Assembly (NCBI GenBank): GCA_028285945.1
Contig: JAPYNE010000028.1
Span: 26,944-90,943, forward strand
Reading direction: 5' to 3'
Source of the DNA: Candidatus Foliamicus numerosus
Lineage (GTDB): Bacteria > Pseudomonadota > Gammaproteobacteria > Steroidobacterales > Foliamicaceae
DNA length: 64,000 nucleotides
Below are positions 27,084 through 36,164 of the stretch, in pieces (position 1 is the stretch's first letter; every line of letters starts with the position of its first letter). The notes beneath the pieces were generated by a model. It searched no databases. It was given only the letters and a program-made list of their open reading frames with translations, and had not been told where the DNA came from. The position numbers and the translations under genes were made by a program.

Positions 27084-28105
27084 CGCTCGCCACCCATGCG
27101 GTGGGGCTCCGCCAAGGCAAAAGCGAGTTGCTCCAGTTCCGCCCAAGGCTCACCGGTTCTGGCGCCCTTGACGACCTGGTCCGTCCTGGCCGACCCGCGC
27201 AGCAGGCCAGCGATGGAGCGCGCCCCGTGCCGCTTCAGGGCCGCCCGGAATTCCGCCTTGCGGCTCGACCAGACGGCCAGCGCGCCCATCGCCGAGGGCA
27301 GGCTGTCGCCGCGCGCGGTTCGCCAGTGCAGATCGGCCAGCGTGGTGATGTCGCGCACCAGAACCCAGAGGATCAGCGTGAGCGGCGCGCCCTCCCGCTT
27401 CAAGCCCGCGAGAATGCGGGCGGTGCGACGCAGATCCTGGCCCAAGGCGGCCGAGCCCAGCTGAAACACATCGAAGCGGCTGGCATCGGCGATCGCCCCC
27501 ATCACCGCTTCCAAGCCGAGCGGCCCCGGCTCGTTGGTAAGCGCCAGCTTGTCGATCTGCTGGCGCGCCGACAGCAGATTGCCCTCGGTGCGCTCCGCCA
27601 GCAGGGCCACCGCCTCGGGGGCGGGCTCAAATCGCTCCTGGGCAAGGCGTTCCCGTATCCAGGCCCGATGTTCGGAAAGCGACGGAACGGGAGCATCAAT
27701 CCAAGCGCCGGCGGCATCCAGGGCGCGCACCCAGGCGCTTTTTCTGGCGTTGCGGTCCAAGCCTCCGGCAATCACCATGAGCAGGGTGTCTTCCGGCGGC
27801 GAATCAGCCAGCTCCTTGAGCACTTTCGCGCCCGCCGCGCCGGGCTTGCCGCTGGCGAGGCGCACTTCCACCAGCCGGCGGCTGGCAAACAGCGAGCGGC
27901 TGCGCGCGTCGGCCTTCAGTGCGCTCCAGTTGTAGCGCGCGTCGGCCACATGCAGCGCGCGCTCGGAGAACTCGGCCTTGCGGGCAGCGGCCCGGAGCCG
28001 ATCCGCCGCCTCTTCGAGCAGCAAAGGCTCGGTGCCCGACAGCAGGTACAGCGGCGCCAGTCCCCTTTCCAAGGCATCGGGCAATTCGTTGCAGGTCAGC
28101 CTCAT
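27080..28105 (-). CDS. holA: DNA polymerase III delta subunit
   Basis: A 341-residue clamp-loader subunit that opens the beta clamp. YLLSGTEPLLLEEAADRLR near the N-terminus matches the clamp-binding start of HolA. NEPGPLGLEAVMGAIADASR and FDVFQLGSAALGQDL fit the middle and C-terminal domains. Length is normal. It overlaps the Trm112-like gene by four bases and passes into nadD by TTGA. It is usually next to lptE; here cysS to the Trm112-like gene intervene. Confidence 0.94.
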   Translation of the reverse strand: MRLTCNELPDALERGLAPLYLLSGTEPLLLEEAADRLRAAARKAEFSERALHVADARYNWSALKADARSRSLFASRRLVEVRLASGKPGAAGAKVLKELADSPPEDTLLMVIAGGLDRNARKSAWVRALDAAGAWIDAPVPSLSEHRAWIRERLAQERFEPAPEAVALLAERTEGNLLSARQQIDKLALTNEPGPLGLEAVMGAIADASRFDVFQLGSAALGQDLRRTARILAGLKREGAPLTLILWVLVRDITTLADLHWRTARGDSLPSAMGALAVWSSRKAEFRAALKRHGARSIAGLLRGSARTDQVVKGARTGEPWAELEQLAFALAEPHRMGGER

Positions 28106-28350
28106 TCCGTGTCCTTCGCGCTCGCCGCCTTGATCGCCTGATCGACGAGCAGCATAGGAATGCCCTCGCGAACGGGATACAGCCAGCGTCCGCAGGCGGA
28201 AACCAGCGCCGCCTCCAATGGCTCCTCCACCTTGTGTCCTGAGGTGTCGGCCAGCTCGCCCTTGCGCGCGGAATCGTTGAGCTCCGCCAGTGTCTCCGCG
28301 CCAGCGCGCTCAAGCTCGCCGCCGGTTCTGGGGCATCGCAACAGCAACAA
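28102..28350 (-). CDS. Trm112/YcaR-like small protein
   Basis: About 82 residues with the family pattern LLLLRCPRTGGELERAGA, then a C-terminal SACGRWLYPVREGIPMLLVDQA. Relatives activate methyltransferases or are of unknown role beside lpx or holA genes. The start is uncertain. TTG at 28350 has GGAGG eight bases upstream, while GTG at 28365 is the other option. Longer frames would overlap yidD. It is coupled to holA by ATGA. Confidence 0.8.
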   Translation of the reverse strand: MLLLRCPRTGGELERAGAETLAELNDSARKGELADTSGHKVEEPLEAALVSACGRWLYPVREGIPMLLVDQAIKAASAKDTE

Positions 28351-28370
28351 GAAGCTGCCCTCCACGGCCT

Positions 28371-28619
28371 TTATCGGGGCGGCGGCTGGTCCGCGCCCGT
28401 TGGCGGGACCGGGTCCCAGCCTGATGGACCGAGCGGATGGCAGCGGAGCAGGCGCCGCGCCGACATCCCGAAGCCGCGAAGCAGGCCGTGAACTTCGATG
28501 GCTTCCGCCGCGTACCGCGAACAGGTCGGCTGGAAACGGCATCGCGGGCCCAGAAACGGAGAAATGCAAAGCTGATACGCGCGTATCAGTCCAATGGCGA
28601 TCGCTTTCACTGGAGGCAT
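28371..28619 (-). CDS. yidD: Membrane protein insertion efficiency factor YidD
   Basis: An 82-residue protein with the invariant core [20 protein letters not shown] followed by [12 protein letters not shown] later [18 protein letters not shown] segment completes the family signature. It assists YidC-dependent membrane insertion at the inner membrane. It is normally found with rnpA-yidC, so its position between sufE and the Trm112-like gene is unusual. It overlaps sufE by 13 bases. Confidence 0.95.
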   Translation of the reverse strand: MPPVKAIAIGLIRAYQLCISPFLGPRCRFQPTCSRYAAEAIEVHGLLRGFGMSARRLLRCHPLGPSGWDPVPPTGADQPPPR

Positions 28620-29044
28620 TTTACGGCCAGAGCGCGGATCTGGCCCACCATGGAATGGAGGCCATTGCTTCGCGTGGGGCTTAAGTGATGGTCCAAGCCC
28701 GCGCCGGCGATGAAATCGGGCGGCGTTTCGACGATCTCGCGGGGCAAACGACCGCTGTACACACGCATCAGCAAGGCGGCAAGTCCAGAAACAATGGCCG
28801 AGTCGCTAACGGCCCGGAAGAACAGCCGGCCGTCGTCCTGCCAAGACTTCAGCCATACCTGCGACTGGCACCCGCGCAGCCGGTTATCCTCGATGCGCCA
28901 CTTATCAGGGAACTCCGGAGCGCTGCGGCCCATCTCGATGATGTGCTGGTAGCGCTCCATCCAACTATCGAAGAAACCCAACTCTTCGAGCAGCTCCTCC
29001 TGGGCGTCCCGCAAGCTGCCATGGGACGGCTGTTCGGCGCTCAC
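28607..29044 (-). CDS. sufE: Sulfur acceptor protein SufE
   Basis: A 145-residue SufE, which accepts persulfide sulfur from a cysteine desulfurase for Fe-S cluster assembly. Visible motifs are [29 protein letters not shown] with the acceptor Cys, and [17 protein letters not shown] at 29044 overlaps the hisI stop (GTGA). The frame extends further upstream only within hisI, so I rejected the longer start. No sufBCDS genes are in the window. Confidence 0.95.
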   Translation of the reverse strand: MSAEQPSHGSLRDAQEELLEELGFFDSWMERYQHIIEMGRSAPEFPDKWRIEDNRLRGCQSQVWLKSWQDDGRLFFRAVSDSAIVSGLAALLMRVYSGRLPREIVETPPDFIAGAGLDHHLSPTRSNGLHSMVGQIRALAVKCLQ

Positions 29045-29511
29045 AAGCGGGTCGGGTTTTCGTGCCCTGCGTAAACCTGCTCCGGATCGAACACCTTGCC
29101 GCTTTCGGTGAACTGAAGCTCCACCGGCCCCTTGTCCGCAGGGAGCGGCACCCGGCGATAAAAGCAGGAACGGTAGCCTACGTGGCAACTTGCGCCGCCC
29201 GCCACATCCACGCGCAGCCACACGCAGTCCTGATCGTCATCGATCAGCAACTCGCGCACCTTTTGGATCAAGCCGCTGGTCTCTCCTTTGCGCCACAGCT
29301 TGTTCCTGCCGCGGCTGTAGTAATGCGCCTCGCCGGTGCCGATAGTCCGTTCGAGCGCGTCCCTGTTCATATACGCATGCATCAGAAGCTCGCCGCTGGC
29401 ATGGTCGGTCACCACAGCCGGTATAAGGCCCTGTTCGTTGAATTTCGGCGCGAGCTGCGAGCCCTCCTCCACCTCGACCACCGAACGCCTCACTGCAAAT
29501 AGCTTGCTCAT
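29041..29511 (-). CDS. hisI: Phosphoribosyl-AMP cyclohydrolase
   Basis: A 156-residue stand-alone HisI (histidine synthesis step 3). Motifs are [47 protein letters not shown] (metal-binding) and [14 protein letters not shown] with the zinc cysteines. It lacks the HisE pyrophosphohydrolase half. It lies outside any his operon, 22 bases after cysS, and is coupled to sufE by GTGA. Confidence 0.95.
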   Translation of the reverse strand: MSKLFAVRRSVVEVEEGSQLAPKFNEQGLIPAVVTDHASGELLMHAYMNRDALERTIGTGEAHYYSRGRNKLWRKGETSGLIQKVRELLIDDDQDCVWLRVDVAGGASCHVGYRSCFYRRVPLPADKGPVELQFTESGKVFDPEQVYAGHENPTRL

Positions 29512-29533
29512 GCCGCAATCATAGCGCCTGCCT

Positions 29534-30731
29534 TCAGATCCGCCGCCAAGTGGTTCCGCCAGGGCCGTCCTCTAGCACCACGCCCAAGGTCTTGAGCTGC
29601 TCGCGGATCCGGTCGGCCTCGGCAAAATCGCGGCGCTCGCGCGCCGCCGCGCGCTGATCGATGCGCGCCTCGATCTCGGCGGCCGGCAGGGACGCAAGCG
29701 GCGTTTCCGCCACGCCCTCTCCCGGGGCTCCCCCGGCCCCGGCTGCCGCGCTCTCAACCGGCGCTGTAAACCACTGCCCAGGCTCGGCCTGCAAGAGTCC
29801 GAGAAGCGCAGCGCCGGCACGGATCGATTCAGCCGTCGCTTGCGGGTCGGCCCTGCCTGCCCGGAGCTCGCGCGCCTGGCCCGCCAGCACGCCAAGCGCG
29901 GCAGGCGTGTTCAGGTCGTCCTCCAAGGCCCGCACCAGTTCCCCGGCAGGCTCCGCCCCGCCGTTTTCCTGCGCCTCGTTCCGCGGGAGGCAATCGTGCA
30001 ACACCCGGTACATCCGGTCCAGACGGCGGCGGCTGGCCGCGATCAACTCGCCGGTCCATTCCAGCGGATCGCGGTAGCGCGCGCTCAGCAAGGCGAGCCG
30101 CAGCACTTCGCCCCGGTGCTGTTCCAGCAGCTCGCGGATGGTCAGTATGTTGCCTGCGGACTTGGCCATCTTCGAGCGGCCCATGCGGATCATGCCGTTA
30201 TGCATCCAGTAGCGGGCCAGAGGCGCGGCATGCGCGCATTCGCTCTGGGCGATCTCGTTTTCGTGGTGCGGGAAGATCAGATCCTGCCCTCCTCCATGAA
30301 TGTCCAAGGTCTCGCCTAAGTGCTCGCGCGCCATGGCCGAGCACTCCAAGTGCCAGCCGGGACGCCCCCGGCCCCAAGGACTTTGCCAGCCGGGCAGCTC
30401 CGCGATGGTCGGGCGGAAGCACGCCGAGCGCCGCGATATCCTCCTCCCACACCTTCGCCCAGCGCTGCGCAATCGCGGCGATTTCCAAGCCTTCCTCGGC
30501 GGCGGCCCTGTTGATCTTGTCGTCCACGTCGGTGACATTGCTGGCGTAAACCAAGCGATAGCGCCGCCGCAATACACGCGCCAGCACGTCGAAGACAACG
30601 GCCGGGCGGGCATTGCCGATGTGCGCGGGGCCGTACACGGTGGGGCCGCACACGTACATCGTGACCCGCGACGGATCCCCGGGCACGAAAGGCTGCAACT
30701 CGCGGCCCAGCGTGTTGTAAAGGCGAATCAA
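29534..30731 (-). pseudogene. cysS: Cysteinyl-tRNA synthetase with internal deletion and frameshift
   Basis: The N-terminal frame (from ATG 30731) has [20 protein letters not shown] (zinc Cys and HIGH-type motif) and is normal up to [12 protein letters not shown]. The next recognisable homologous residues are in another frame: [25 protein letters not shown] (zinc ligands) and KMAKSAGN (KMSKS-type). Together the parts make about 399 residues, against about 460 in usual CysS. Roughly 60-70 codons between PPDH and PGW are therefore missing, at about 30400. All substrate and zinc motifs survive, but the frame is broken. CysS is normally essential, so an intact copy elsewhere or an assembly error must be considered. 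It overlaps the lptE stop by ATGA. Confidence 0.87.
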
Positions 30732-31453
30732 GGCTGTTGCCCGGCGGCAGGCGCGGGCAATGCCGCCAAGTCGCGGAGAATCTGCCGTGCCAATTCCTCG
30801 GCCAGGGCCTCGCGCAACACCTCGGCTTCGCGCTCCATGCCCAGCACCCGGAACTCGTCTTGCACGCGCGTATGATTGGCCGCCCGCTCGCGCTCCTCGA
30901 TCAGCCGCTGGCTTCCCAGACGCAGGGAATACCTGACGCGGTAACTGATTTCGGTAACCGTGGGCAAATTGTTGGCCGAAATCGCCACCAGGCTCTCCTG
31001 GCTCTCATCATCCAGCAGCCGCAGGATCGCGATGCCTTCACCCGGTTCGCCCCGCACATCGACCTGTGCCAGCCGCAACTGCTCCATGAGCGCCCGCTTA
31101 AGCGGCGTGGCGCCGTGGGCGCTTTGCAGCCATATCCCGCCAGGCAGCGCCGGAAAACCGAGCGCTCCCTGAAACTGGAAGCCGCAGGCGGCCAGCAGCA
31201 GCACGAGCAGCCCCGCCGGCACGAACCTCCGGAGGGCGCTTGCATGGGGCGGGGCGATGAAGCCATTTCCCGCCCTCCTCTTCAGGAAGACGCATGAACC
31301 CGTCCATGGGGCTTGCTCGTTTCGCGCCGGGACATCGGCGCTCACCCTGCCTCCGATACTCCCTGAAGAGGGAGGCGGGAAATGGCGAGGGACAGGCAAA
31401 ACCCCGCGCGGCCTCCGCGCCTCTTGGCGCAATATGCGGGCCGGGGCCGTCAC
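30728..31453 (-). CDS. lptE: LPS-assembly lipoprotein LptE, with unusual 5' extension
   Basis: LptE plugs LptD in the outer membrane and helps insert lipopolysaccharide. The lipoprotein signal [19 protein letters not shown] ends in a lipobox Cys, and the body ([37 protein letters not shown]) fits the family. The open frame begins with GTG at 31453, which overlaps the leuS stop (GTGA). The 70-odd codons before the signal peptide are encoded by the hairpin repeat. An internal GTG at 31222 lies only three bases after GGAGG, which is too close for a good start. The real start is therefore unresolved. Confidence 0.82.
   Translation of the reverse strand: MTAPARILRQEARRPRGVLPVPRHFPPPSSGSIGGRVSADVPARNEQAPWTGSCVFLKRRAGNGFIAPPHASALRRFVPAGLLVLLLAACGFQFQGALGFPALPGGIWLQSAHGATPLKRALMEQLRLAQVDVRGEPGEGIAILRLLDDESQESLVAISANNLPTVTEISYRVRYSLRLGSQRLIEERERAANHTRVQDEFRVLGMEREAEVLREALAEELARQILRDLAALPAPAAGQQP
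31263..31450. repeat. Hairpin repeat, copy 3, with conserved tail
   Basis: Arms 31263-31287 and 31360-31385 are near-perfect inverted repeats. The loop holds AGACGCATGAACCCGTCC, in the opposite orientation to copy 4. A tail from 31386 to the leuS stop closely resembles the sequence flanking copy 4 (AATGGCGAGGGACAGGC is shared at its start). It lies between the leuS stop and the lptE signal peptide and stays open in the lptE frame. Confidence 0.9.
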
Positions 31454-34056
31454 AGCACGAAATTGACGATGCGGCCCGGAACGTAAACTTCCCTTCGCAC
31501 CGTCTCTCCAGCCAGGCGCGCGGCCACCCGCTCGTCGCCGCGCGCGAGGGCCAGCACTGTCTCGCGCCCGGCATCCGCAGCCACGCGAATGCTGGTCCTG
31601 AGCTTGCCGTTCACCTGCACCGCGATCTCCACGGTTTCATCCTCCAGCCATTGGTCGATCACCTTGGGCCAGGGGGCATGCGCAAGCGACTCGCCGTGTC
31701 CCAGCCGCTGCCATAATTCCTCTGCGATGTGCGGAGCAAAGGGGCTTGCAATCAGCACCAGCGGCTCCGCAACGCTTCGCGGCAATTCCTTCCAGCGGGC
31801 GGCCGCGTTTACGAACTCCATCAGCGCAGCGATGGCGGTGTTCATTTTCAGTTCGCGGATATCCGCAGTGACCTTGGCGACAGTGCGATGCAGCAGGCGC
31901 AACTGCTCCGGCGCGGCCTCGCCTTCGCTCACGCCTCCATCCACCAGGCTCCATAAACGTCCGAGAAATCTGAACGGGCCTTCCACGCCGCGCGTGCTCC
32001 AGGGCTTGGACTTCTCCAAAGGCCCCATGAACATTTCATAAAGCCGGAATGCGTCGGCGCCGTAATGCTGGAGCACATCCTCAGGGTTCACCACATTGCC
32101 GCGCGACTTGGACATCTTGTGGGCGCGGGACTCAAGAACGATCGAAGGATCGGAGGCCAGCACGAAGTGTTCGCCGCTCTTGCGAACCTGGTCCTCGTCA
32201 AGGGCCTGCGGCGTGAGGTCCGCGCCGCTTTCCCCATCGGCCCAGGCGGGCGGCTGAGAGCCCGGCACACGACGGGCTCTCACTGCGGAAACGAAGGCGC
32301 CTGATTCATCCCGATAGACGTTGAATTCGCGCTCCCCCAGGATCACGCCCTGATGCACGACTTTGCGGAACGGCTCGTCGGTGGAAACCAAGCCCGCGTC
32401 GTGCAACACCTTGTGCCAGAACCGCGCGTAGAGCAAATGCAGCACCGCATGCTCGGCGCCGCCGATGTAGAGGTCCACCGGCATCCAGTAGCGCTCCAGT
32501 TCAGGATCCACCAGCCGGCCGGGGTTGCGCGGATCGATAAAGCGCAGGTAGTACCAGCAGGATCCGGCCCACTGGGGCATGGTATTGGTCTCGCGGCGGG
32601 CGGGCCGGCCGCTTTGCGGATCGGTGGCCTTGAGCCACTCGCCGGCCTTGGCCAGCGGACCTTCAGGTGAACCGCTGGGGCGAAAGTCGTCCAGCTCCGG
32701 CAGCGTGAGCGGCAGTTCCGTTTCCGGCAGCGGCCTGGCCACGCCGTCCACGAATACCACAGGGAAGGGTTCGCCCCAGTAGCGTTGGCGGCTGAACAGC
32801 CAGTCGCGCAGGCGGTAGGCGGTCTGCGCCCGGCCGCGCCCGTTGCGCTCAAGCCAGCCGATGGCGGCCTGTTTGGCCTCCTCCATCCGCATTCCGTTGA
32901 GAAAGCCGCTGTTGATGACCCTGCCCTCGCCGCTGAAGGCGCCATCCTCGTGCCCATCGGGCGGCTGCACGGTGCGCACCACTTCAAGCGAATGAGCATG
33001 GGCGAACTCCCAATCGCGCTGGTCCTCGCCGGGCACGCCCATGATGGCGCCCGTGCCGTAACCCATCAGCACGTAGTCGGCCACCCACACCGGAATCTCC
33101 TTGCCGGTGGCGGGATGGATGGCCCGCGCCCCGGTATCGACGCCGCCGCGGTCATGCGCATCGGCCACGCGCCTCATCTGGCTCTTGCGCGCGGCCTCGC
33201 GGCAATAGCGCCGCACCTCGTCGAGCCGCCCCGGGGCGGCGATCTTTTCGGCCAACGGGTGCTCCGGCGAAAGCGCCAGGAAGGTAGCGCCGAACAGCGT
33301 GTCCGGCCGGGTGCTGAACACGCTGACGGCTTCGTCGGCGCCGGCCAGCGCGAAGTGGATCTCGGCGCCCACCGAACGGCCAATCCAGTTGCGCTGCATT
33401 TCCAGCGTGGACTCGGGCCAATCCAAGCCGTCGAGTCCTGCCAGCAATCTCTCCGCATAGTCCGTAATCTTCAGCATCCATTGCCGCAGCGGTCGCCGCT
33501 CGCAAGGAAAACCGCCCACTTCCGACCGGCCTTCCACCACTTCCTCGTTGGCCAAGGTCGTGCCCAGATCCGGGCACCACCAGACCGGCCGCTCGGCTTG
33601 GTAGGCCAGGCCGCGCTCATGCAGCTTCAGGAAAATCCACTGCGTCCAGCGGTAATAGTCCGGGTCGGCGGTGCTGATTTCGCGCGACCAGTCGTAGGAA
33701 AAGCCCAGCGACTTCAGTTGTGCTCGAAAGCGGTCGATATTGCGCCGCGTGGTCACGCGCGGGTGGGTATTGGTGCGCACCGCGTATTGCTCGGCGGGCA
33801 GGCCGAAAGCGTCCCAGCCCATGGGATGCAGCACGTTGCAGCCGCGCATGCGCTTGTAGCGGGCCACGATGTCGGTGGCCGTGTAGCCTTCGGGGTGCCC
33901 CACATGAAGGCCGCTCCCGCTGGGATAGGGGAACATGTCGAGGATGTACGCCTTGGCAAGCGAGCGGTCGGGGGCGCCGGGCGTCCGGAAGGTGCCGTCC
34001 TGTTCCCAGCGCGCCTGCCACTTCGCCTCGATTTCGGCGAACGGATATGAACTCAT
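31450..34056 (-). CDS. leuS: Leucyl-tRNA synthetase
   Basis: An 868-residue class I synthetase charging tRNA-Leu. It has MFPYPSGSGLHVGHPEGYTA (HIGH-type) near the N-terminus, an editing domain in the middle and HKMSKSRGNVVNPEDVL near residue 620. The C-terminal anticodon-binding and zinc-less tail has normal length. ATG at 34056 (MSSYPFAEIEAKWQ) matches the usual LeuS N-terminus better than one 60 bases upstream. It heads the leuS-lptE pair found in most gammaproteobacteria. Confidence 0.97.
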   Translation of the reverse strand: MSSYPFAEIEAKWQARWEQDGTFRTPGAPDRSLAKAYILDMFPYPSGSGLHVGHPEGYTATDIVARYKRMRGCNVLHPMGWDAFGLPAEQYAVRTNTHPRVTTRRNIDRFRAQLKSLGFSYDWSREISTADPDYYRWTQWIFLKLHERGLAYQAERPVWWCPDLGTTLANEEVVEGRSEVGGFPCERRPLRQWMLKITDYAERLLAGLDGLDWPESTLEMQRNWIGRSVGAEIHFALAGADEAVSVFSTRPDTLFGATFLALSPEHPLAEKIAAPGRLDEVRRYCREAARKSQMRRVADAHDRGGVDTGARAIHPATGKEIPVWVADYVLMGYGTGAIMGVPGEDQRDWEFAHAHSLEVVRTVQPPDGHEDGAFSGEGRVINSGFLNGMRMEEAKQAAIGWLERNGRGRAQTAYRLRDWLFSRQRYWGEPFPVVFVDGVARPLPETELPLTLPELDDFRPSGSPEGPLAKAGEWLKATDPQSGRPARRETNTMPQWAGSCWYYLRFIDPRNPGRLVDPELERYWMPVDLYIGGAEHAVLHLLYARFWHKVLHDAGLVSTDEPFRKVVHQGVILGEREFNVYRDESGAFVSAVRARRVPGSQPPAWADGESGADLTPQALDEDQVRKSGEHFVLASDPSIVLESRAHKMSKSRGNVVNPEDVLQHYGADAFRLYEMFMGPLEKSKPWSTRGVEGPFRFLGRLWSLVDGGVSEGEAAPEQLRLLHRTVAKVTADIRELKMNTAIAALMEFVNAAARWKELPRSVAEPLVLIASPFAPHIAEELWQRLGHGESLAHAPWPKVIDQWLEDETVEIAVQVNGKLRTSIRVAADAGRETVLALARGDERVAARLAGETVRREVYVPGRIVNFVL

Positions 34057-34154
34057 AGGTGCGAATTGTACGGGCCGGAGGGCTGGCAACCTCGCCTCAA
34101 CCGTTTGCCGCGGCACCCCTGGCTCCGCAGGGCGGCACCTACCGGCGCATGATC

Positions 34155-35486
34155 TCAGGTGGCGGGGATGGTGAGAACCTGGCCCACGCGCAGGCGATCA
34201 TTCTGAAGCTTGTTGGCGCGCATCAGCACCGGCACCGGCACCTTGAAGCGTTGCGCAATGCCGCTCAGCGTGTCGCCCCTTCGGGCCACGTATTGCTGTT
34301 GCGGGACCTCGCCCGTCGCCACCCGCTCTGCGATCAGCGTGCCGCGTGGAGGATTCCTGTAGAAATAGGACCTGACGCCGGCCAGCAGCGCGCGCGCCAG
34401 CTTCTCCTGATAGGCGGCGGTCTTCAGCAGCTGCTCTTCCTGCGGATTGGAAATGTACGCAGTCTCCACCAGGATGGACGGCACATCGTGCGCCTTGAGC
34501 ACCGCGAAAGGCGCCTTCTGCACCCTGGCCTTGCGCACGCGCCCCACCCCGTGCAAATGCTGCAACACCTCGTCGCCCACCTCTAAGCTGGCGCCGATGG
34601 AGGCGTTCTGCTGCAGATCAATAATCACCGTGGCAACCGCGGGCGGATATTCGTCCAATTCCACGCCCGCCACCAAGTCGGACGCATTCTCGCGCTTGGC
34701 GAGGCGGCGCGCTTCATCGGAGGAGCCTTTCTCCGACAGCACATACACGCTGGATCCCTGAACCCGGCGATCCCGAACCGCATCGGCATGGACTGAAACA
34801 AACAAATCCGCATTGCGCTGCCGGGCCAGTTCGTAGCGTCTGCGCAACTTGAGGTAGTAATCCCCGTCTCGGGTCAGCAGCGCCCGCATGCCGGGTTCGC
34901 GCTCAATAAGCCGGCCCAGCCTCCGGGAAATACCTAAAACCACGGTTTTCTCGTACAAACCGTTCCGTCCGATGGCACCGGGATCCTTGCCGCCGTGACC
35001 CGGGTCGATTGCAATCAGCACATCACGCGCCGCCTCGGTTCCGCTTGCCTCCGCTGGCGCCTCATCATCCCCGCTGCCGGAGAAGATATCCACCACGATG
35101 CGGTGCCCTTCGCCCGGCCTGCTCGCCGCGATCGCGACGCTGCTGGCCGTGGCGGAGGCGCGCAGATCGAAAACCATGCGCAGCTCTCCATCCTGGTGGC
35201 GGGCGTGGCGCATGCGCCGCACAATTCCCCTGCCCCGCTCCGGGAGACTGGCATGCAGCGTGCTTGAGGAAATGTCCACGACGACGCGCGGCTGGTGGTC
35301 GAGGACCAGCAAACGATGGCTCCTGTTCTGGTCCAGTTCGATGACCACTCGCGTGCGCGCATCGTACTCGGCCACCCGAATGGCTTCGACACGGGCAGGC
35401 GCGGCGCTCAGGGCGCCAGCCAGCAGCGCCGCGCCGAAACCGGCGGCCATGCGGCAAGCAGTGATGCCCGGCCAATGCCTTCTCAC
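34155..35486 (-). CDS. amiC: N-acetylmuramoyl-L-alanine amidase with AMIN and LysM domains
   Basis: A 443-residue cell-wall hydrolase. A signal peptide (GFGAALLAGALSAAPA) comes first. An AMIN domain (about 30-125) directs it to the septum. The Amidase_3 domain has AIDPGHGGKDPGAIG (zinc His) and SVHADA, and a later VETAYISNPQEE holds the catalytic Glu. It ends with a LysM (YVARRGDTLSGIAQRFKVP, about 398-440). It acts in the periplasm to split daughter cells. The nnr-tsaE-amiC order is conserved apart from an inserted gene. Confidence 0.95.
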   Translation of the reverse strand: MRRHWPGITACRMAAGFGAALLAGALSAAPARVEAIRVAEYDARTRVVIELDQNRSHRLLVLDHQPRVVVDISSSTLHASLPERGRGIVRRMRHARHQDGELRMVFDLRASATASSVAIAASRPGEGHRIVVDIFSGSGDDEAPAEASGTEAARDVLIAIDPGHGGKDPGAIGRNGLYEKTVVLGISRRLGRLIEREPGMRALLTRDGDYYLKLRRRYELARQRNADLFVSVHADAVRDRRVQGSSVYVLSEKGSSDEARRLAKRENASDLVAGVELDEYPPAVATVIIDLQQNASIGASLEVGDEVLQHLHGVGRVRKARVQKAPFAVLKAHDVPSILVETAYISNPQEEQLLKTAAYQEKLARALLAGVRSYFYRNPPRGTLIAERVATGEVPQQQYVARRGDTLSGIAQRFKVPVPVLMRANKLQNDRLRVGQVLTIPAT

Positions 35487-35579
35487 ACGGATGCCTCCGA
35501 ACTCCCTCGCTCGCGAGTATAGACCTCAAGGCCAGCTTGTCAAGAAAGAAAATCTATATTTATTAAGAAGGTATTAGCA

Positions 35580-36161
35580 CTACTTAACACAGCTTTCATT
35601 GAATTCGCACGTTGCCACATCGGGGTGGCCGACTCTGCCGAGGCGGCGCGCTATCTCGCTGCCCGAGGATGAATGCCCCCGCACGCGCACGGTCCTGCCG
35701 GGGTTGGCATGCCCTAGAAAAACAGCCAAATCCGGCTTGCCCAGCCGACCGCGCGCGTTGGCGAACCACTCCACCAGGAGCACTTCGCCAGCCTCGGAGG
35801 GCGAGCCGGGAAATTCCTCCGGCAATCCGAGTTCATCCAACTCCGATGCCTGCTGAAGGCGGTACAGGTCGATATGCAAAACCTCCATCGTCACCTTCAA
35901 CCCTGGCGGCCGCACGGCATAGGGATGCACCAGCCCGTAGGTCGGGCTGGTGACGGGCGCATCGAGGCCCAGCGCATGGAGGATCCCGCCGATCAGCGTG
36001 GTCTTTCCTGCGCCGAGTTCCCCGTCGAAGCCGAGGATCAGTTTCCTCCTCAAGCCCGCCCCGGCGGCCAGGGCCTCGCCCAAGGCCCGTCCCAAGGCCA
36101 CCAGACCGCTAACGCTGCCAATCCTGAAAAAAGCCTCGGAGGCTGTATGGCGCCCGCCCAA
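35580..36161 (-). CDS. tsaE: tRNA threonylcarbamoyladenosine ATPase TsaE
   Basis: A 193-residue P-loop protein needed for t6A37 modification with TsaB/C/D. GFDGELGAGKTTLIGGILHA is the Walker A, SPTYGLVHPY a family motif, and HIDLYRLQQASELDELG carries the conserved YR segment. VLLVEWFAN follows. The C-terminus, with about 40 residues beyond the core, is longer than in E. coli. It starts three bases after the upstream AAA gene's stop. Confidence 0.94.
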   Translation of the reverse strand: MGGRHTASEAFFRIGSVSGLVALGRALGEALAAGAGLRRKLILGFDGELGAGKTTLIGGILHALGLDAPVTSPTYGLVHPYAVRPPGLKVTMEVLHIDLYRLQQASELDELGLPEEFPGSPSEAGEVLLVEWFANARGRLGKPDLAVFLGHANPGRTVRVRGHSSSGSEIARRLGRVGHPDVATCEFNESCVK

Positions 36162-36164
36162 GAA

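Noticed and set aside
32785-34050. 421-codon plus-strand frame opposite leuS
   Set aside because: Same reason: shadow of a conserved gene with His/Arg/Gly-rich nonsense composition.
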